From positions 1,860,001 to 1,924,000 of the forward strand of contig CBDCMW010000002.1 of the NCBI GenBank assembly GCA_965219165.1: a DNA stretch of 64,000 nucleotides, in the 5' to 3' direction. The notes under the pieces were generated by a model. That model saw only the letters and a list, made by a program, of their open reading frames with translations. It had not been told where the DNA came from and searched no databases. The first letter of the stretch is position 1. Each line of letters begins with the position of its first letter. This document shows positions 33,556 through 42,534 of this stretch, in pieces. Origin of the DNA: Aldehydirespirator sp965219165. GTDB lineage: Bacteria; Actinomycetota; Acidimicrobiia; Acidimicrobiales; Aldehydirespiratoraceae. The translations under genes were made by a program, and so were the position numbers.

Positions 33556-34769
33556 CCTGTGGCCTCTGGATCGCCGGGAAGGGGCATCCGTGCACAGCTC
33601 TCCACCAGGTCCACGACGGCGCTTGCCGCGTCGGGTCTCGCCACCGATCGAGCCGCGCCGGCCATGGTGTCGAGACGGCCCGGGTCCTCCAGCAGGGCAT
33701 CGACCTCTGCCACCAGCCGGGACGAGTCGGCTTCGTCGTCTCTCACCATGATCGCGCCGCCTGCGGCCACCAGCCTGCGGGCGTTGGCGGTCTGGTGGTC
33801 GCCGGGCGCGCCCGGCAGCGGCACCAGCACCGCGGGCACTCCCACTGCGGCCAGCTCGGCGACCGTGGTGGCGCCGGCCCTGCTGACCATCAGGTCGGCC
33901 GCCGCGTACACGGCGGCCATGTCGTCCTCGTAGGCGACGAGGTCGTATGCGAGCGCGCGTTCGGGGCCCGCAGACACTCGGCGCGACAGCTCTTCGTAGT
34001 CGCGGCGCCCCGCGATGTGGCGTACGTGGAGGTCGCTCCGATCCCGCCAGAGGTCGAGGGCCCCGGCCACCGCGTCGTTGATCGTGCGGGCGCCGAGGGA
34101 GCCTCCGAACACGGCCACCAGACGGCACTGGTCGTCGACGCCCAGGGCGGCCCTGGCGGCGGTCCGCCCCGCTGAGCGGTCCGCTTCCAGCACCTCGGCC
34201 CGCACGGGGTTGCCCGTCCAGGTTGCTCGGGGAAGGTCGGTGGACTCGAAGGCGGTGGCCGCGCCGGCCGCGAACCTGCTCAAGAGCCGATTGGCGAGGC
34301 CCGGAACCGCGTTCTGCTCCGTGATGACCAGCGGCACCCGCAGCATGGCCGCGGCCGCTCCGCAGGCTGCCGAGGCGTAGCCGCCCAGCCCGATCACGAC
34401 GGCGGGTCTGTGGCGTCGCAGCACGAACAGCGCCTGGACAAGAGCCTGGGCTAGTCCGGTGGCCGCAGCCACGTTCGACAGGGCGAGCTTGCGTTGCAGG
34501 CCCCGCCCGGGCAGCGTGGTGAGGCCGAATCCCGCCTCGACAACCAGCCTTGTCTCGACTCCGCGGGCGCTGCCGACGAAATGAACGGCGTGGCGCGGTG
34601 CGCCCCGGCCGACGATCTCCCGGCCGATGCTGATCCCCGGCAGTACGTGGCCCGCGGTGCCGCCCCCGGCGATGACGGCCCAAGTTCCTCCGGCTGGCCC
34701 GATGGGGTGCTCGCGTCCCGCAAAGGAATCCGCCGGCTGCTGGCGTCCTGCGGAGGCCGCTGCCTTCAT
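33552..34769 (-). CDS. murG: Lipid II synthase (GlcNAc transferase) MurG
   Basis: A 405-residue GT28 glycosyltransferase that adds GlcNAc to lipid I at the inner membrane face. Motifs: GGGTAGHVLPGISIG at the N-terminal G-loop, GLGGYASAACG, ITEQNAVPGLANR, the second G-loop FGGSLGARTIND, and the donor site SRAGATTVAELAAVGVPAVLVPLPGAPGDHQ. A Ser/Ala/Gln-rich leader of about 25 residues precedes the family start. The ATG overlaps the ftsW stop (ATGA). Functions with mraY upstream and FtsW downstream in lipid II supply. Confidence 0.95.
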   Translation of the reverse strand: MKAAASAGRQQPADSFAGREHPIGPAGGTWAVIAGGGTAGHVLPGISIGREIVGRGAPRHAVHFVGSARGVETRLVVEAGFGLTTLPGRGLQRKLALSNVAAATGLAQALVQALFVLRRHRPAVVIGLGGYASAACGAAAAMLRVPLVITEQNAVPGLANRLLSRFAAGAATAFESTDLPRATWTGNPVRAEVLEADRSAGRTAARAALGVDDQCRLVAVFGGSLGARTINDAVAGALDLWRDRSDLHVRHIAGRRDYEELSRRVSAGPERALAYDLVAYEDDMAAVYAAADLMVSRAGATTVAELAAVGVPAVLVPLPGAPGDHQTANARRLVAAGGAIMVRDDEADSSRLVAEVDALLEDPGRLDTMAGAARSVARPDAASAVVDLVESCARMPLPGDPEATG

Positions 34770-35968
34770 CGGATCTGCCTCGCCACATTGAGAAGCACCC
34801 CCATCGCAACCAGCGTCGTCACCAAGGAAGTTCCGCCGAACGACAGCAGAGGAAGCGTGATTCCCACGACGGGGAACACCGCGAGCACGGCGCCCATGTT
34901 GAGCGCGGCCTGCAGGACTATCCATGCCGTGATGCCGGTGGCAAGGAGCATTCCGAAGCGGTCCGGCGCCCGTAGCGCCACACCGAAGCCAGCGGCGGCT
35001 ATCGCCACGAACAGGATCACTACGAACAGCGTGCCGACCATGCCGAGTTCCTCGCCGATGACGGCGAAGATGAAGTCGGTGTGCGCGTAGGGCAAGAAGC
35101 CCCACTTGGCCCGCCCGGCGCCGAGTCCCAGCCCGTCGATGCCGCCCGAGGCCATGGCGTGCAGCGACTTCAGCGTCTGGTAGCCGTTGCCGAATGGGTC
35201 GTTCCAGGGATCCAGGAAGCCGAGCATGCGGGACCGGCGCCAAGGCGAGTAAACGACCAGCATCGCGGTCAGCCCGGCTCCGACCATGGTCGCGACGACC
35301 AGGTGGCCGAGCCGGGCCCCGGCAAAATACAGCATCGTCAGGGCCACGCTGACAATGAGGAGGCTTGCGCCGAGGTGGGGCTGCAGCATCAGCAGCGCGG
35401 CGATCAGCCCGGTCAGCATCAGAACGGGTTGAAGGGTGGCTCGGGTGTCCTCCATGTGCCGGTCGGGCCGGGACAGCAGGTCGGCAACGAAGACCACGAA
35501 GGCGATCTTGGTCAGCTCCGAGGGCTGGAACACGATGGAACCCAATCCAAGCCAGCGCCGGGCGCCATTGGCGCTGAGGCCCACGCTGGGAATGACGGTC
35601 AGTACAAGCATCATCAGCGACACACCGAGGCCTACGGGCGCGAGCCGCTGCCAGTGGTGGTAGTCGACGCGCAGCAGCACCAGCAGGGCCACGAGGCCGA
35701 CACTCAGCCATGTGGCCTGGCTCTTGAACAGGGACCAGGCCGAATCGGTGCCCGACAGACTGGGAGCGGCCGTGGCCGACAACGCCATCACCAAGCCGAG
35801 AAGCACCAGCGCGATGACGGCCAGGAAAAGCACGAGGAACAGGCCGGTGCGCCGGCCCATCGGGGGTCGGGGGCCGCGGCCGCTGGGCGGAAGCCTGGCG
35901 GTGGCGTGGCGGGCGCGGGCCTCCACGAGTGCCTGCTGGCGGGCGCGGGCGCGCTCAGTGACGATCAC
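34766..35968 (-). CDS. ftsW: SEDS-family peptidoglycan polymerase FtsW
   Basis: A 400-residue polytopic SEDS protein with about ten membrane helices. Diagnostic parts are ANGARRWLGLGSIVFQPSEL, PHLGASLLI, the catalytic-Asp region in YSPWRRSRMLGF/LDPWNDPFGNGYQ, and FIFAVIGEELGMVGTL and GITLPLLSFGGTSL near the C-terminus. FtsW polymerises glycan strands with FtsI at the septum. The start is a GTG that is also the last GTGA of a 17-bp tandem array separating it from murD. The basic N-terminus is about 40 residues long. Confidence 0.95.
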   Translation of the reverse strand: MIVTERARARQQALVEARARHATARLPPSGRGPRPPMGRRTGLFLVLFLAVIALVLLGLVMALSATAAPSLSGTDSAWSLFKSQATWLSVGLVALLVLLRVDYHHWQRLAPVGLGVSLMMLVLTVIPSVGLSANGARRWLGLGSIVFQPSELTKIAFVVFVADLLSRPDRHMEDTRATLQPVLMLTGLIAALLMLQPHLGASLLIVSVALTMLYFAGARLGHLVVATMVGAGLTAMLVVYSPWRRSRMLGFLDPWNDPFGNGYQTLKSLHAMASGGIDGLGLGAGRAKWGFLPYAHTDFIFAVIGEELGMVGTLFVVILFVAIAAAGFGVALRAPDRFGMLLATGITAWIVLQAALNMGAVLAVFPVVGITLPLLSFGGTSLVTTLVAMGVLLNVARQIR

Positions 35969-36121
35969 TTCGCCACGGCCTTCACTTCGCCCCGGCCTTC
36001 ACTTCGCCCCGGCCTTCACTTCGCCACGGCCTTCACTTCGCCCCGGCCTTCACTTCGCCCCGGCCTTCACTTCGCCCCGGCCTTCACTTCGCCCCGGCCT
36101 TCACTTCGCCCCGGCCTTCAC
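35966..36121 (-). repeat. murD-ftsW junction: 17-bp array forming nine linked 6-codon ORFs
   Basis: Ten GTGA sites recur with perfect 17-base spacing from the murD stop (36121) to the ftsW start (35968). Each unit reads MKAGAK then stop on the minus strand (seven units) or MKAVAK (two units), and each stop overlaps the next GTG as GTGA. The murD C-terminus itself is AKAGAK, so the array looks like an expansion of the murD end together with its former GTGA overlap with ftsW. Six codons plus stop minus four bases gives 17. Copy number may vary between strains. Confidence 0.95.
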
Positions 36122-37491
36122 TTCGCCCCGGCCTTCGCGCGGGCCAGTCGGGCGCGGTTCTCCACGACGCGGGTGAAGTCCTCGCCCCGCGCCGCATAGT
36201 TCGAGTACCAGTCGAATGAGGCGCAGGCCGGTGACAGCAGCACCGCGGTGCCCGGCTCCGCTGCACCCGCAGCGAGATCCACGGCCTCGCGCATGTCGCC
36301 CGCCGTCAACACCGGCCTAGCGGCAGCGAAGACCTTGGCCACCTCGCCTGCAGCCTCACCGAAGGCCACGACGCAGCTCACGTGGTCGACGGCGTCGAGG
36401 AGCTCTTGCAGGTCGAGGCCCTTGTTGCGACCGCCGGCGATCAACACGGCCGCCTGGAAGCCTCGCAGGGCCGCGACGGTGGCGTGGGGGGTGGTCGCCT
36501 TCGAGTCGTCGTAGTAGGCCACCCCGTCAATGGTGGCCACCCGCTGGACGCGGTGGGCTCCGGGTTCGAACGAGCGGAGGGCGTCGCCCAGTCCCTCCGC
36601 GGTGGCGCCCACCGCGGCGGCGGTGGCCGCGGCCGCGAGGGCGTTGGCGATGTCGTGCGGCATCGCCCGGCGCAGCTCGCCGACCGAGACGATCGGTCCG
36701 AGGGGACCGGTCAGCACATCGCCGTCGCGGCACCAATCGGCTCGGCCCTCATCAGCGAAGGTCCAGGCGGCACGGTCAGTCCGAAGATGGCTCATCACGG
36801 TCCGATCCCGACGGTTGGCGATGGCGGTCGCTCCCAGTGGCAGGCAGTGCCACAGTCGAGCCTTGGCCGCCTCGTAGGAAGCCAGGTCGCGGTGCACGTC
36901 GAGATGGTCGGGAGCGAAGTTGAGCCAGCAGGCCGCATCGGCCGCGAAGCTGTGGCAGTGGCTGAGGCGGAACGATGAGGCCTCGGCCACGAACACCTCC
37001 ACATCGGCTCGCTCGATGGCGGCAACCAGCGGAAGGTCGTTGTTGCCGGCGGCCACCGCGGCCACAGCAGAGGATCCGAGCGCGGCCACCACCATCTCGG
37101 TGACGGTTGTCTTGCCGCTCGTTCCGGTGACAGCCGCGATCGGCCGAGAGTCCCAGACTCTGGCCAGATCGAACTCGCTGGCAGTGGGCACGCCGCGGGC
37201 CCGTGCCGCCGCCAGGACCGGGTGGTGCTCGGGCAGCCCTGGCGTGGGGATCACAATGTCGGCGGACCGGACCAGCATCTCGAGGCGGTCGGCACCGGGC
37301 GTGGTCTCCAGATCGAGGCCGAGAGTCCCGGCGGCCGTCGTCGGGGCTGCGTCGGGGCTGTCGTCGAAGACGATGACGGTGTGGCCCCTCGCCGTGAGCG
37401 CTCGGGCCACGGCCTGGTTGGCCGCACCGAACCCGGCAAGCAGCAGCGACGGGGGCACCTCGAACGAGGCGGCGGAGGGACCCGTCCTCAC
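36118..37491 (-). CDS. murD: UDP-N-acetylmuramoylalanine-D-glutamate ligase
   Basis: A 457-residue Mur ligase adding D-Glu. The ATP loop is AAVTGTSGKTTVTEMV; other blocks are LNFAPDHLDVHRDLASYEAAK, the C-terminal YYDDSKATTPHATVAAL, IAGGRNKGLDLQEL and LLSPACASFDWYSNYAARG. In the position of the usual GNIG motif it has AGNNDLPL. The start is a GTG overlapping the mraY stop as GTGA; the 649-codon open frame extends antisense-free into mraY and was cut to this start by family length. Its last codons seed the 17-bp repeat array. Confidence 0.95.
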   Translation of the reverse strand: MRTGPSAASFEVPPSLLLAGFGAANQAVARALTARGHTVIVFDDSPDAAPTTAAGTLGLDLETTPGADRLEMLVRSADIVIPTPGLPEHHPVLAAARARGVPTASEFDLARVWDSRPIAAVTGTSGKTTVTEMVVAALGSSAVAAVAAGNNDLPLVAAIERADVEVFVAEASSFRLSHCHSFAADAACWLNFAPDHLDVHRDLASYEAAKARLWHCLPLGATAIANRRDRTVMSHLRTDRAAWTFADEGRADWCRDGDVLTGPLGPIVSVGELRRAMPHDIANALAAAATAAAVGATAEGLGDALRSFEPGAHRVQRVATIDGVAYYDDSKATTPHATVAALRGFQAAVLIAGGRNKGLDLQELLDAVDHVSCVVAFGEAAGEVAKVFAAARPVLTAGDMREAVDLAAGAAEPGTAVLLSPACASFDWYSNYAARGEDFTRVVENRARLARAKAGAK

Positions 37492-38540
37492 GGTGTGAGC
37501 CTCGAGATCGAGTCGACGATGCCGGTGTTCACCGCGTCGCCATAGAACAGCCCGAGTCCCAGGCCGGTGCACAGGCCCGACAGGATCCACAGACGGATGA
37601 TGACGGTCGTCTCGGGCCATCCTCGCAGTTCGAAGTGATGGTGAAGCGGGGCCATGCGGAACAGGCGTCGACCGAAGCCCCTGAACGAGATGATCTGCAG
37701 TATCACCGAGAGGGTCTCGATGACGAACAGCCCGCCGATGATGGGCAGCAGCAATTGTGTGTTGGTGGCCAGGGCCAGCGCGGCCAGGCCGCTGCCCAGC
37801 GCCAGCGAGCCGGTGTCGCCCATGAATATGCGGGCCGGCGCGGCGTTCCACCACAGGAACCCGATGATCGCACCCACCATGGCCGCGCTGACGACGGCGA
37901 GATCGAGGGCGTGGGCCACCTGGTAGGACTCGTAGTGGTCGAACTGCCAGAAGCCGATGATCATGAACGCGCCGTAGCCGACCCCGCTGGCGCCCGCGGC
38001 CAGCCCGTCGAGCCCGTCGGTCAGGTTCACCGCGTTGGTGGTCGCGATGATGAGGAGGATGGCCCATATCGACCAGCCCACCCTTCCCAACTCCAGGCCA
38101 GGGCTGTCGAAGCGGGTGAACGAGACGCTGGTGTGAGCCGACGTGAACTGGGTCATGGCCCAGGCGAAGCCGATCCCGACGATCAGCAGGCCGACGACCT
38201 TGGTCTTCTTGTTGAGGCCCAGGTTGCGGGTCGCGACGACCTTGATCCAGTCGTCGAGCAGGCCGACGACGCTGGCGGCGATGATGGTGAGCATCACGAT
38301 GATGCCGGTCCGGGTGTAGATGCCGCCGAACACGTCGCTGACCACATATCCGGCGGTCGCGGCGAACACGACGGCGATGCCGCCCATCGTCGGGGTGCCC
38401 GACTTGACCCGGTGCTCCTGGGGGCCGTCGTCGCGGATGGGCTGGCCGATTCCGTAGTGCACCAGCACGCGAATGAGGAACCAGCAGCCCACCAGCGACA
38501 CGAACATCGCGATGCAGCCCGCGATCAGCAGGCGGATCAC
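37488..38540 (-). CDS. mraY: Phospho-MurNAc-pentapeptide translocase
   Basis: A 350-residue integral membrane enzyme making lipid I from UDP-MurNAc-pentapeptide and undecaprenyl phosphate. About ten helices are seen. Catalytic motifs are SGTPTMGG (near residue 50), LGLLDD-type VVGLLDDWIKV, NAVNLTDGLDGLAAG and FMGDTGSLALG, followed by APLHHHFELRGWPE. It starts at a GTG overlapping the stop of a 21-codon mini-ORF that occupies the place usually held by murF. It is coupled to murD by GTGA. Confidence 0.96.
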   Translation of the reverse strand: MIRLLIAGCIAMFVSLVGCWFLIRVLVHYGIGQPIRDDGPQEHRVKSGTPTMGGIAVVFAATAGYVVSDVFGGIYTRTGIIVMLTIIAASVVGLLDDWIKVVATRNLGLNKKTKVVGLLIVGIGFAWAMTQFTSAHTSVSFTRFDSPGLELGRVGWSIWAILLIIATTNAVNLTDGLDGLAAGASGVGYGAFMIIGFWQFDHYESYQVAHALDLAVVSAAMVGAIIGFLWWNAAPARIFMGDTGSLALGSGLAALALATNTQLLLPIIGGLFVIETLSVILQIISFRGFGRRLFRMAPLHHHFELRGWPETTVIIRLWILSGLCTGLGLGLFYGDAVNTGIVDSISRLTP

Positions 38541-38602
38541 GCGCCGGCCTCCCCCGTTGCGGCGCGTCGAGGCGATTGCGGCTTCGCCGCGTTCGGAGTC
38601 AT
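38537..38602 (-). CDS. 21-codon coupling ORF in the murF position
   Basis: On the minus strand the murE stop overlaps an ATG (ATGA), which opens a 21-residue basic peptide (begins MTPNAAKPQSPRR, ends GEAGA). Its stop overlaps the mraY GTG as GTGA. In most dcw clusters murF stands between murE and mraY; no MurF-like sequence occurs anywhere in this window. The peptide has no recognisable domain. It may be only a re-initiation stepping stone, or the remains of a murF deleted between its start and stop. Confidence 0.6.
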   Translation of the reverse strand: MTPNAAKPQSPRRAATGEAGA

Positions 38603-40059
38603 CGGTCGGTTTCCCGTGTCGCTCGGCAGGCTGCCAGACGCTCGATCTCCTCGCGTGCTGCGTCCCTGTCGTCGAAGGCCAGCCTGCGGTCGCCGACGAT
38701 CTGGCTGGCCTCGTGGCCCTTGCCCGCGATCACGACCATGTCGCCCCGGCGGGCCGTGGCCACCGCGTGGCGCAGGGCCCGGCGCCGGTCCGGGTCCCTC
38801 AGGTCGGGAGCGCGGTTCATGCCCTTGATGATGTCGTCGATGATCCGCTCCGGCTCCTCGGATCTCGGGTTGTCGCTGGTGACGATCACGCGGTCGGCCA
38901 GTCTCTCGGCAGTTGCGCCCATTTCCGGGCGCTTGCCGCGGTCCCTGTCGCCGCCCGCTCCGAACACCACGGTGAGGCTGCGCTCGGTCAGGCTCCGAGC
39001 AGCGTGCAGCACCGCGGCGAGGCTGTCGGGCGTGTGGGCGTAGTCGACTATCACCTCGAAGTCCTGTCCGGCGTGCACCGACTCGAACCGCCCCGGTACC
39101 GGCACGGCATCGGCCAAGCCCGCCGCGACGGTGTCCGGATCTAGGCCGAGCGCCACTGCGATCTCGGCCGCGAGCACAGCGTTGGCCAGGTTGAAAGCCC
39201 CGCCCAAGGGCAGGGTCACCGTGTGGCCGCGCCAGCGGAACACACTGGAGCAGGCGTCGGCATCCAAGAGCCCGATGTTGCGCCGGTCCACCTCCACGAG
39301 GGGCACCTCGGACGCGGCCACCTCGGCAAGGCGGCGTCCCCACGGTCCGGTGACGTCCACCACGGCGTGTTCGGCGAGGCCGTGTGTGAACAGCCGAGCC
39401 TTGGCCGCGAAGTAGTCGTCCATCGAACCGTGATAGTCGAGATGGTCGTGGCCGAGGTTGGTGAAGGCGGCCACGCGGAACCGGCATCCGTCCACTCGGT
39501 GCTGCGCCAGGCCGTGCGACGAGACTTCTACGACCGCCGCGCTCGCGCCGCTACCCAGTGCCTCGGACAGGATGCGCTGCAGATCCGTGGCCTCGGGAGT
39601 TGTCAGCGTGCCGGTGAGGGTGCCGATCTCGATCGGATCCCCTCCCGCATCGCGCAGCAGGCCCGCAGCCAGCCGGACGGTGGTCGTCTTGCCGTTGGTG
39701 CCGGTTACACCGGCGAGAGCCAGATGCCGTGACGGGTGGCCATGCACCGTCGCTGCGGCGAGCCCCACCGCCCGGCGCACCGACCCCACCAGCAGGCATG
39801 GCACCCTCGCGAGTATCGGGCGCTCCACCAGCAGCGCTACGGCGCCAGCCGCGACGGCATCGGCCGCGAATTCATGGCCGTCGCAAGCTGCGCCGGGAAT
39901 GCACGCGAACAGGGTGCTGGGCCCGACACGCCTGCTGTCGTGCTCCACATTCCTGACGCGAACCGAGGCCGCCTCGGAGATGTCCTGCGGGCAGCCGGGG
40001 TCGCCGGGCGGCAGCAAGTCAGCCGGCAGCGTTCGAGCCAGCTCGCCGAGGCTGGTCAT
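38599..40059 (-). CDS. murE: UDP-MurNAc-L-Ala-D-Glu:meso-DAP ligase
   Basis: A 486-residue Mur ligase adding the third amino acid. The ATP loop is GVTGTNGKTTTVRLAAG; FTNLGHDHLDYHG and the carbamylated-Lys region AAKARLFTHG follow. The C-terminal domain has VIVDYAHTPDSLAAVL, FGAGGDRDRGKRPEMG and the specificity motif SDNPRSEEP; DNPR marks meso-diaminopimelate use, so the wall is of the A1gamma type. The ATG start overlaps the ftsI stop (ATGA). Confidence 0.96.
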   Translation of the reverse strand: MTSLGELARTLPADLLPPGDPGCPQDISEAASVRVRNVEHDSRRVGPSTLFACIPGAACDGHEFAADAVAAGAVALLVERPILARVPCLLVGSVRRAVGLAAATVHGHPSRHLALAGVTGTNGKTTTVRLAAGLLRDAGGDPIEIGTLTGTLTTPEATDLQRILSEALGSGASAAVVEVSSHGLAQHRVDGCRFRVAAFTNLGHDHLDYHGSMDDYFAAKARLFTHGLAEHAVVDVTGPWGRRLAEVAASEVPLVEVDRRNIGLLDADACSSVFRWRGHTVTLPLGGAFNLANAVLAAEIAVALGLDPDTVAAGLADAVPVPGRFESVHAGQDFEVIVDYAHTPDSLAAVLHAARSLTERSLTVVFGAGGDRDRGKRPEMGATAERLADRVIVTSDNPRSEEPERIIDDIIKGMNRAPDLRDPDRRRALRHAVATARRGDMVVIAGKGHEASQIVGDRRLAFDDRDAAREEIERLAACRATRETDR

Positions 40060-41933
40060 GTCTGGGCCCTGCTGGAGTCGAGGTCCGATTGGTCCTCGGC
40101 CGGCGCGGGCGGCGGGGGCTCGGTTGCCGGCTCGGCTCGGCGGCGCTCACCGGGCATGGCGTCCAACTCTGCGGGGATCCGCAGTTGTCGCAGCGCGTAC
40201 TCCGCAATCTTGCTCACAGTCGGCGCGGCCAGCCGCCCACCCGATATGCGGTCGCCCTTGGGCTCGTCGATCACCACCAGTACGACCAGGGCCGGACCGT
40301 CGTCGTTGCTCACGATTCCCGCGAAGGTGGCGGTGTGGTGACGCCCGATCAGCTCGTCCCGCTCGTTCACGCACGCGTATCCCACGTCGCAGGGCTGCCA
40401 GGCCGTGCCGGTCTTGCCAGCCACGGAGAAGCCCTCCACCGCGGCCTCGCGGCCGGTCCCCTCCTGTACCACCGACGTCAGTATCCGCATCAGCGAGGAG
40501 GCCACCTCGGCGCTCAGGACCCGCACTGGCGCCGGATCCTCATCATCGTTGGAGTCGATGTCGTCGACGATGAGTCTCAGCGGCACCAGCACCCCGTCAT
40601 TCGCGATCGTGTTGTACACCTGCAGTACCTGCAACGGTGTCGCGGCCAGGCCCTGGCCGATGGCCATATTGGGCAGGCTGAGCCCGCTCCAGCGGCTCAG
40701 CGGGATCAGGATTCCCCTCGACTCCCCCTTGAAGTCGAGGGCGGTGCGAGCCCCGAAGCCGAAGGAGCGGATGGTCCGGTACAGCCGGTCCTCGCCGGTC
40801 AACTGCGCCATTCTGATCGTGCCGATGTTCGACGACCGCGTCAGTATCTCGGTCGGAGTCCACTGGACGTCGCCATGGGTCGGAGTGTCCTCGAAGCGAT
40901 GCTCCCAGATGGTCAGGTACGACGGCACGTCGATGGCCACGTGCTCGGATACTGCCCTGCTCGACATCGCGGCTGCCGCCGTCACCGGCTTGAAGACCGA
41001 GCCGGGCTCGTAGCTCCAGGTTGCAGCCAGGTTGTGGCGCGTGCAGTCGACGATGCCGTTGGAGCCCCGGCTCACGTTGGCCATGGCGACGATCTCGCCG
41101 GTGGCAGGAAGCGCGACCAGAGCCACTCCCGATGAGGCGCCCGCCTCGGCGACGACATCCAGCAGCATCGACTCGGCCTGGTACTGGATGTTGCGGTCCA
41201 GGGTCACGGTGATGTCTTGCCCCTCGGTCGGCGCGATCACCTCCTGGAGGCCGCCGGGAATGGTGGTGCCGTCCACGCCCACCTCCTTCATCACCCAGCC
41301 GGCCGTGCCCGACAGATGCTCGTCGTGGGTCTCCTCGATGCCACTCATGCCCACATGGTCGATGTTGACGCGTCCGACGGCGGCCAGCGCGGAGCAGGTT
41401 CCGTTGGGATGCTCTCGGCGGGGCTCGGAGATGACCTTCACCCCGTCGATCCTTAGATCGCTCACCTGTTCGCCGATCTCTTGATCTACTTGCCGCACGA
41501 CGTAGCGGAACGCGGCCTCGCCTTGCAACTTGCCCAGCAGTTCGGTGGCATCGATGCCCAGCACCTCGGACAGTGCGGCTGCGGCGCCGTGAGGGTCGGC
41601 GATGACCCGGGGGTCGGACACGACGGTGGCCGCTGGCAGCGACAGGGCGATGGTGCGTCCGTTGCGGTCCAACACCGTCCCGCGGGGCGCGGGCACGATG
41701 ATCTCGCCCAGCGGGTTCGACACCTCCGACAGGACTCGCGGGTCGGGGGTGGCTTGCACGTCGACTATGCGGTAGACGAGTCCTCCCATTGCGAGTACCA
41801 GCACCACGAGCACGGTCACCACCCGGCCCCGGCCCACCAATGGCAGAGATGCCGCCGGACGGGCCGCGCCGGCAGGGCCCGAGCGGCTCGGATGCCGCGC
41901 TGAGGCATCAAGGCGTCGTCGCGTGGACTTCAT
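40056..41933 (-). CDS. ftsI: Septal peptidoglycan transpeptidase FtsI (PBP class B)
   Basis: A 625-residue class B penicillin-binding protein. One N-terminal membrane anchor (VVTVLVVLVLAMGGLVYRIV) precedes the pedestal domain and the transpeptidase domain. Active-site motifs: SxxK in YEPGSVFKPVTA, SxN in TRSSNIGTIR, and KTG in VAGKTGTAWQP. It crosslinks septal peptidoglycan together with FtsW. The start chosen is ATG of MKSTRRR, overlapping the ftsL end by 26 bases; a start 16 codons further upstream is open but would enlarge the overlap. Its stop overlaps murE. Confidence 0.95.
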   Translation of the reverse strand: MKSTRRRLDASARHPSRSGPAGAARPAASLPLVGRGRVVTVLVVLVLAMGGLVYRIVDVQATPDPRVLSEVSNPLGEIIVPAPRGTVLDRNGRTIALSLPAATVVSDPRVIADPHGAAAALSEVLGIDATELLGKLQGEAAFRYVVRQVDQEIGEQVSDLRIDGVKVISEPRREHPNGTCSALAAVGRVNIDHVGMSGIEETHDEHLSGTAGWVMKEVGVDGTTIPGGLQEVIAPTEGQDITVTLDRNIQYQAESMLLDVVAEAGASSGVALVALPATGEIVAMANVSRGSNGIVDCTRHNLAATWSYEPGSVFKPVTAAAAMSSRAVSEHVAIDVPSYLTIWEHRFEDTPTHGDVQWTPTEILTRSSNIGTIRMAQLTGEDRLYRTIRSFGFGARTALDFKGESRGILIPLSRWSGLSLPNMAIGQGLAATPLQVLQVYNTIANDGVLVPLRLIVDDIDSNDDEDPAPVRVLSAEVASSLMRILTSVVQEGTGREAAVEGFSVAGKTGTAWQPCDVGYACVNERDELIGRHHTATFAGIVSNDDGPALVVLVVIDEPKGDRISGGRLAAPTVSKIAEYALRQLRIPAELDAMPGERRRAEPATEPPPPAPAEDQSDLDSSRAQT

Positions 41934-42444
41934 TCGGTTCCGCGCGGCCTGGAGCTGCCCCGGCCGGCGCCGTTGTGTCAAGGGTCGGGGGATCAGCGGT
42001 CGGGGTCGGCGTCCAGCCCGACGACTTCAGATCGAAAGGGTCGTCAGCGGGGCGCGAGAGCAGGCCCGGCCCGAGCGGGGTTAGGACGACCAGCTCGGCC
42101 GCGGGTACGAGCCCGACCGTGTGCGCCTGCTCGGCCAGGCCCTCCGGGGAGTCGAGATAGGCGATGTCGGCCTGCAGCTGGTTGATCCGCTCCCGGCGCT
42201 GCTGGTTGTGCTCGATCAGATCGTCAAGCGAGGCTTGGTTCTCGACGAGCACCGCGTGCAGCGCGGCGAGGGCCAGACACACTGCGAACAGGCCCAATGC
42301 CAGCAGCGTGCCGACGCCTCCTATCGACCGCCGCACCGTGACAGCCGGTCGGGCGACCTGGAGGTCTGGTGACGGCCGCTCGGTCCCCGGAGCGGGTGTG
42401 CCGGCTGTTCGCTGCGTCGCGCGCCCCTGAGATTGTGATGCCAT
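41908..42444 (-). CDS. ftsL: FtsL/DivIC-like septum protein
   Basis: A 178-residue bitopic protein. After a Pro/Thr-rich cytoplasmic tail, a single membrane helix (about residues 43-66, LLALGLFAVCLALAALHAVL) leads into a short coiled coil (NQQRRERINQLQADIAYLD), then a Pro/Ala/Thr-rich external tail. This layout and its place between rsmH and ftsI fit FtsL, which pairs with FtsB/DivIC and binds FtsQ. Sequence conservation in the family is low, so the call rests on context and topology. The ATG follows the stop of a 28-codon ORF by three bases. Confidence 0.8.
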   Translation of the reverse strand: MASQSQGRATQRTAGTPAPGTERPSPDLQVARPAVTVRRSIGGVGTLLALGLFAVCLALAALHAVLVENQASLDDLIEHNQQRRERINQLQADIAYLDSPEGLAEQAHTVGLVPAAELVVLTPLGPGLLSRPADDPFDLKSSGWTPTPTADPPTLDTTAPAGAAPGRAEPNEVHATTP

Positions 42445-42447
42445 CAG

Positions 42448-42534
42448 TCATCCTTGGCTAAGAGCGAGCGCGGATAGGTGGTGAGCGCCTCGCGGTGAGA
42501 GGTTGTGCTTCCCGCTCTTGTTCGCTGCGCTCAC
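42448..42534 (-). CDS. 28-codon coupling ORF formed by the interspersed repeat
   Basis: The rsmH stop overlaps a GTG (GTGA) inside the interspersed repeat core. This opens a 28-codon frame beginning MSAANKSGKHNLSPRG whose TGA stands three bases before the ftsL ATG. The first eight residues are encoded by the repeat itself. It keeps rsmH and ftsL within re-initiation distance although a repeat was inserted between them. No protein similarity is known; function as a peptide is doubtful. Confidence 0.5.
   Translation of the reverse strand: MSAANKSGKHNLSPRGAHHLSALALSQG

Noticed and set aside
32146..34809. murC open frame extending to 887 codons
   Set aside because: The extra N-terminal part overlaps murG in another frame; MurC proteins begin at the Rossmann motif and the ATGA overlap gives a natural start.
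35966..36121. Regular short repeats that looked like a CRISPR array
   Set aside because: The 17-bp units are directly adjacent without spacers and no cas genes are near; the units are tandem mini-ORFs.
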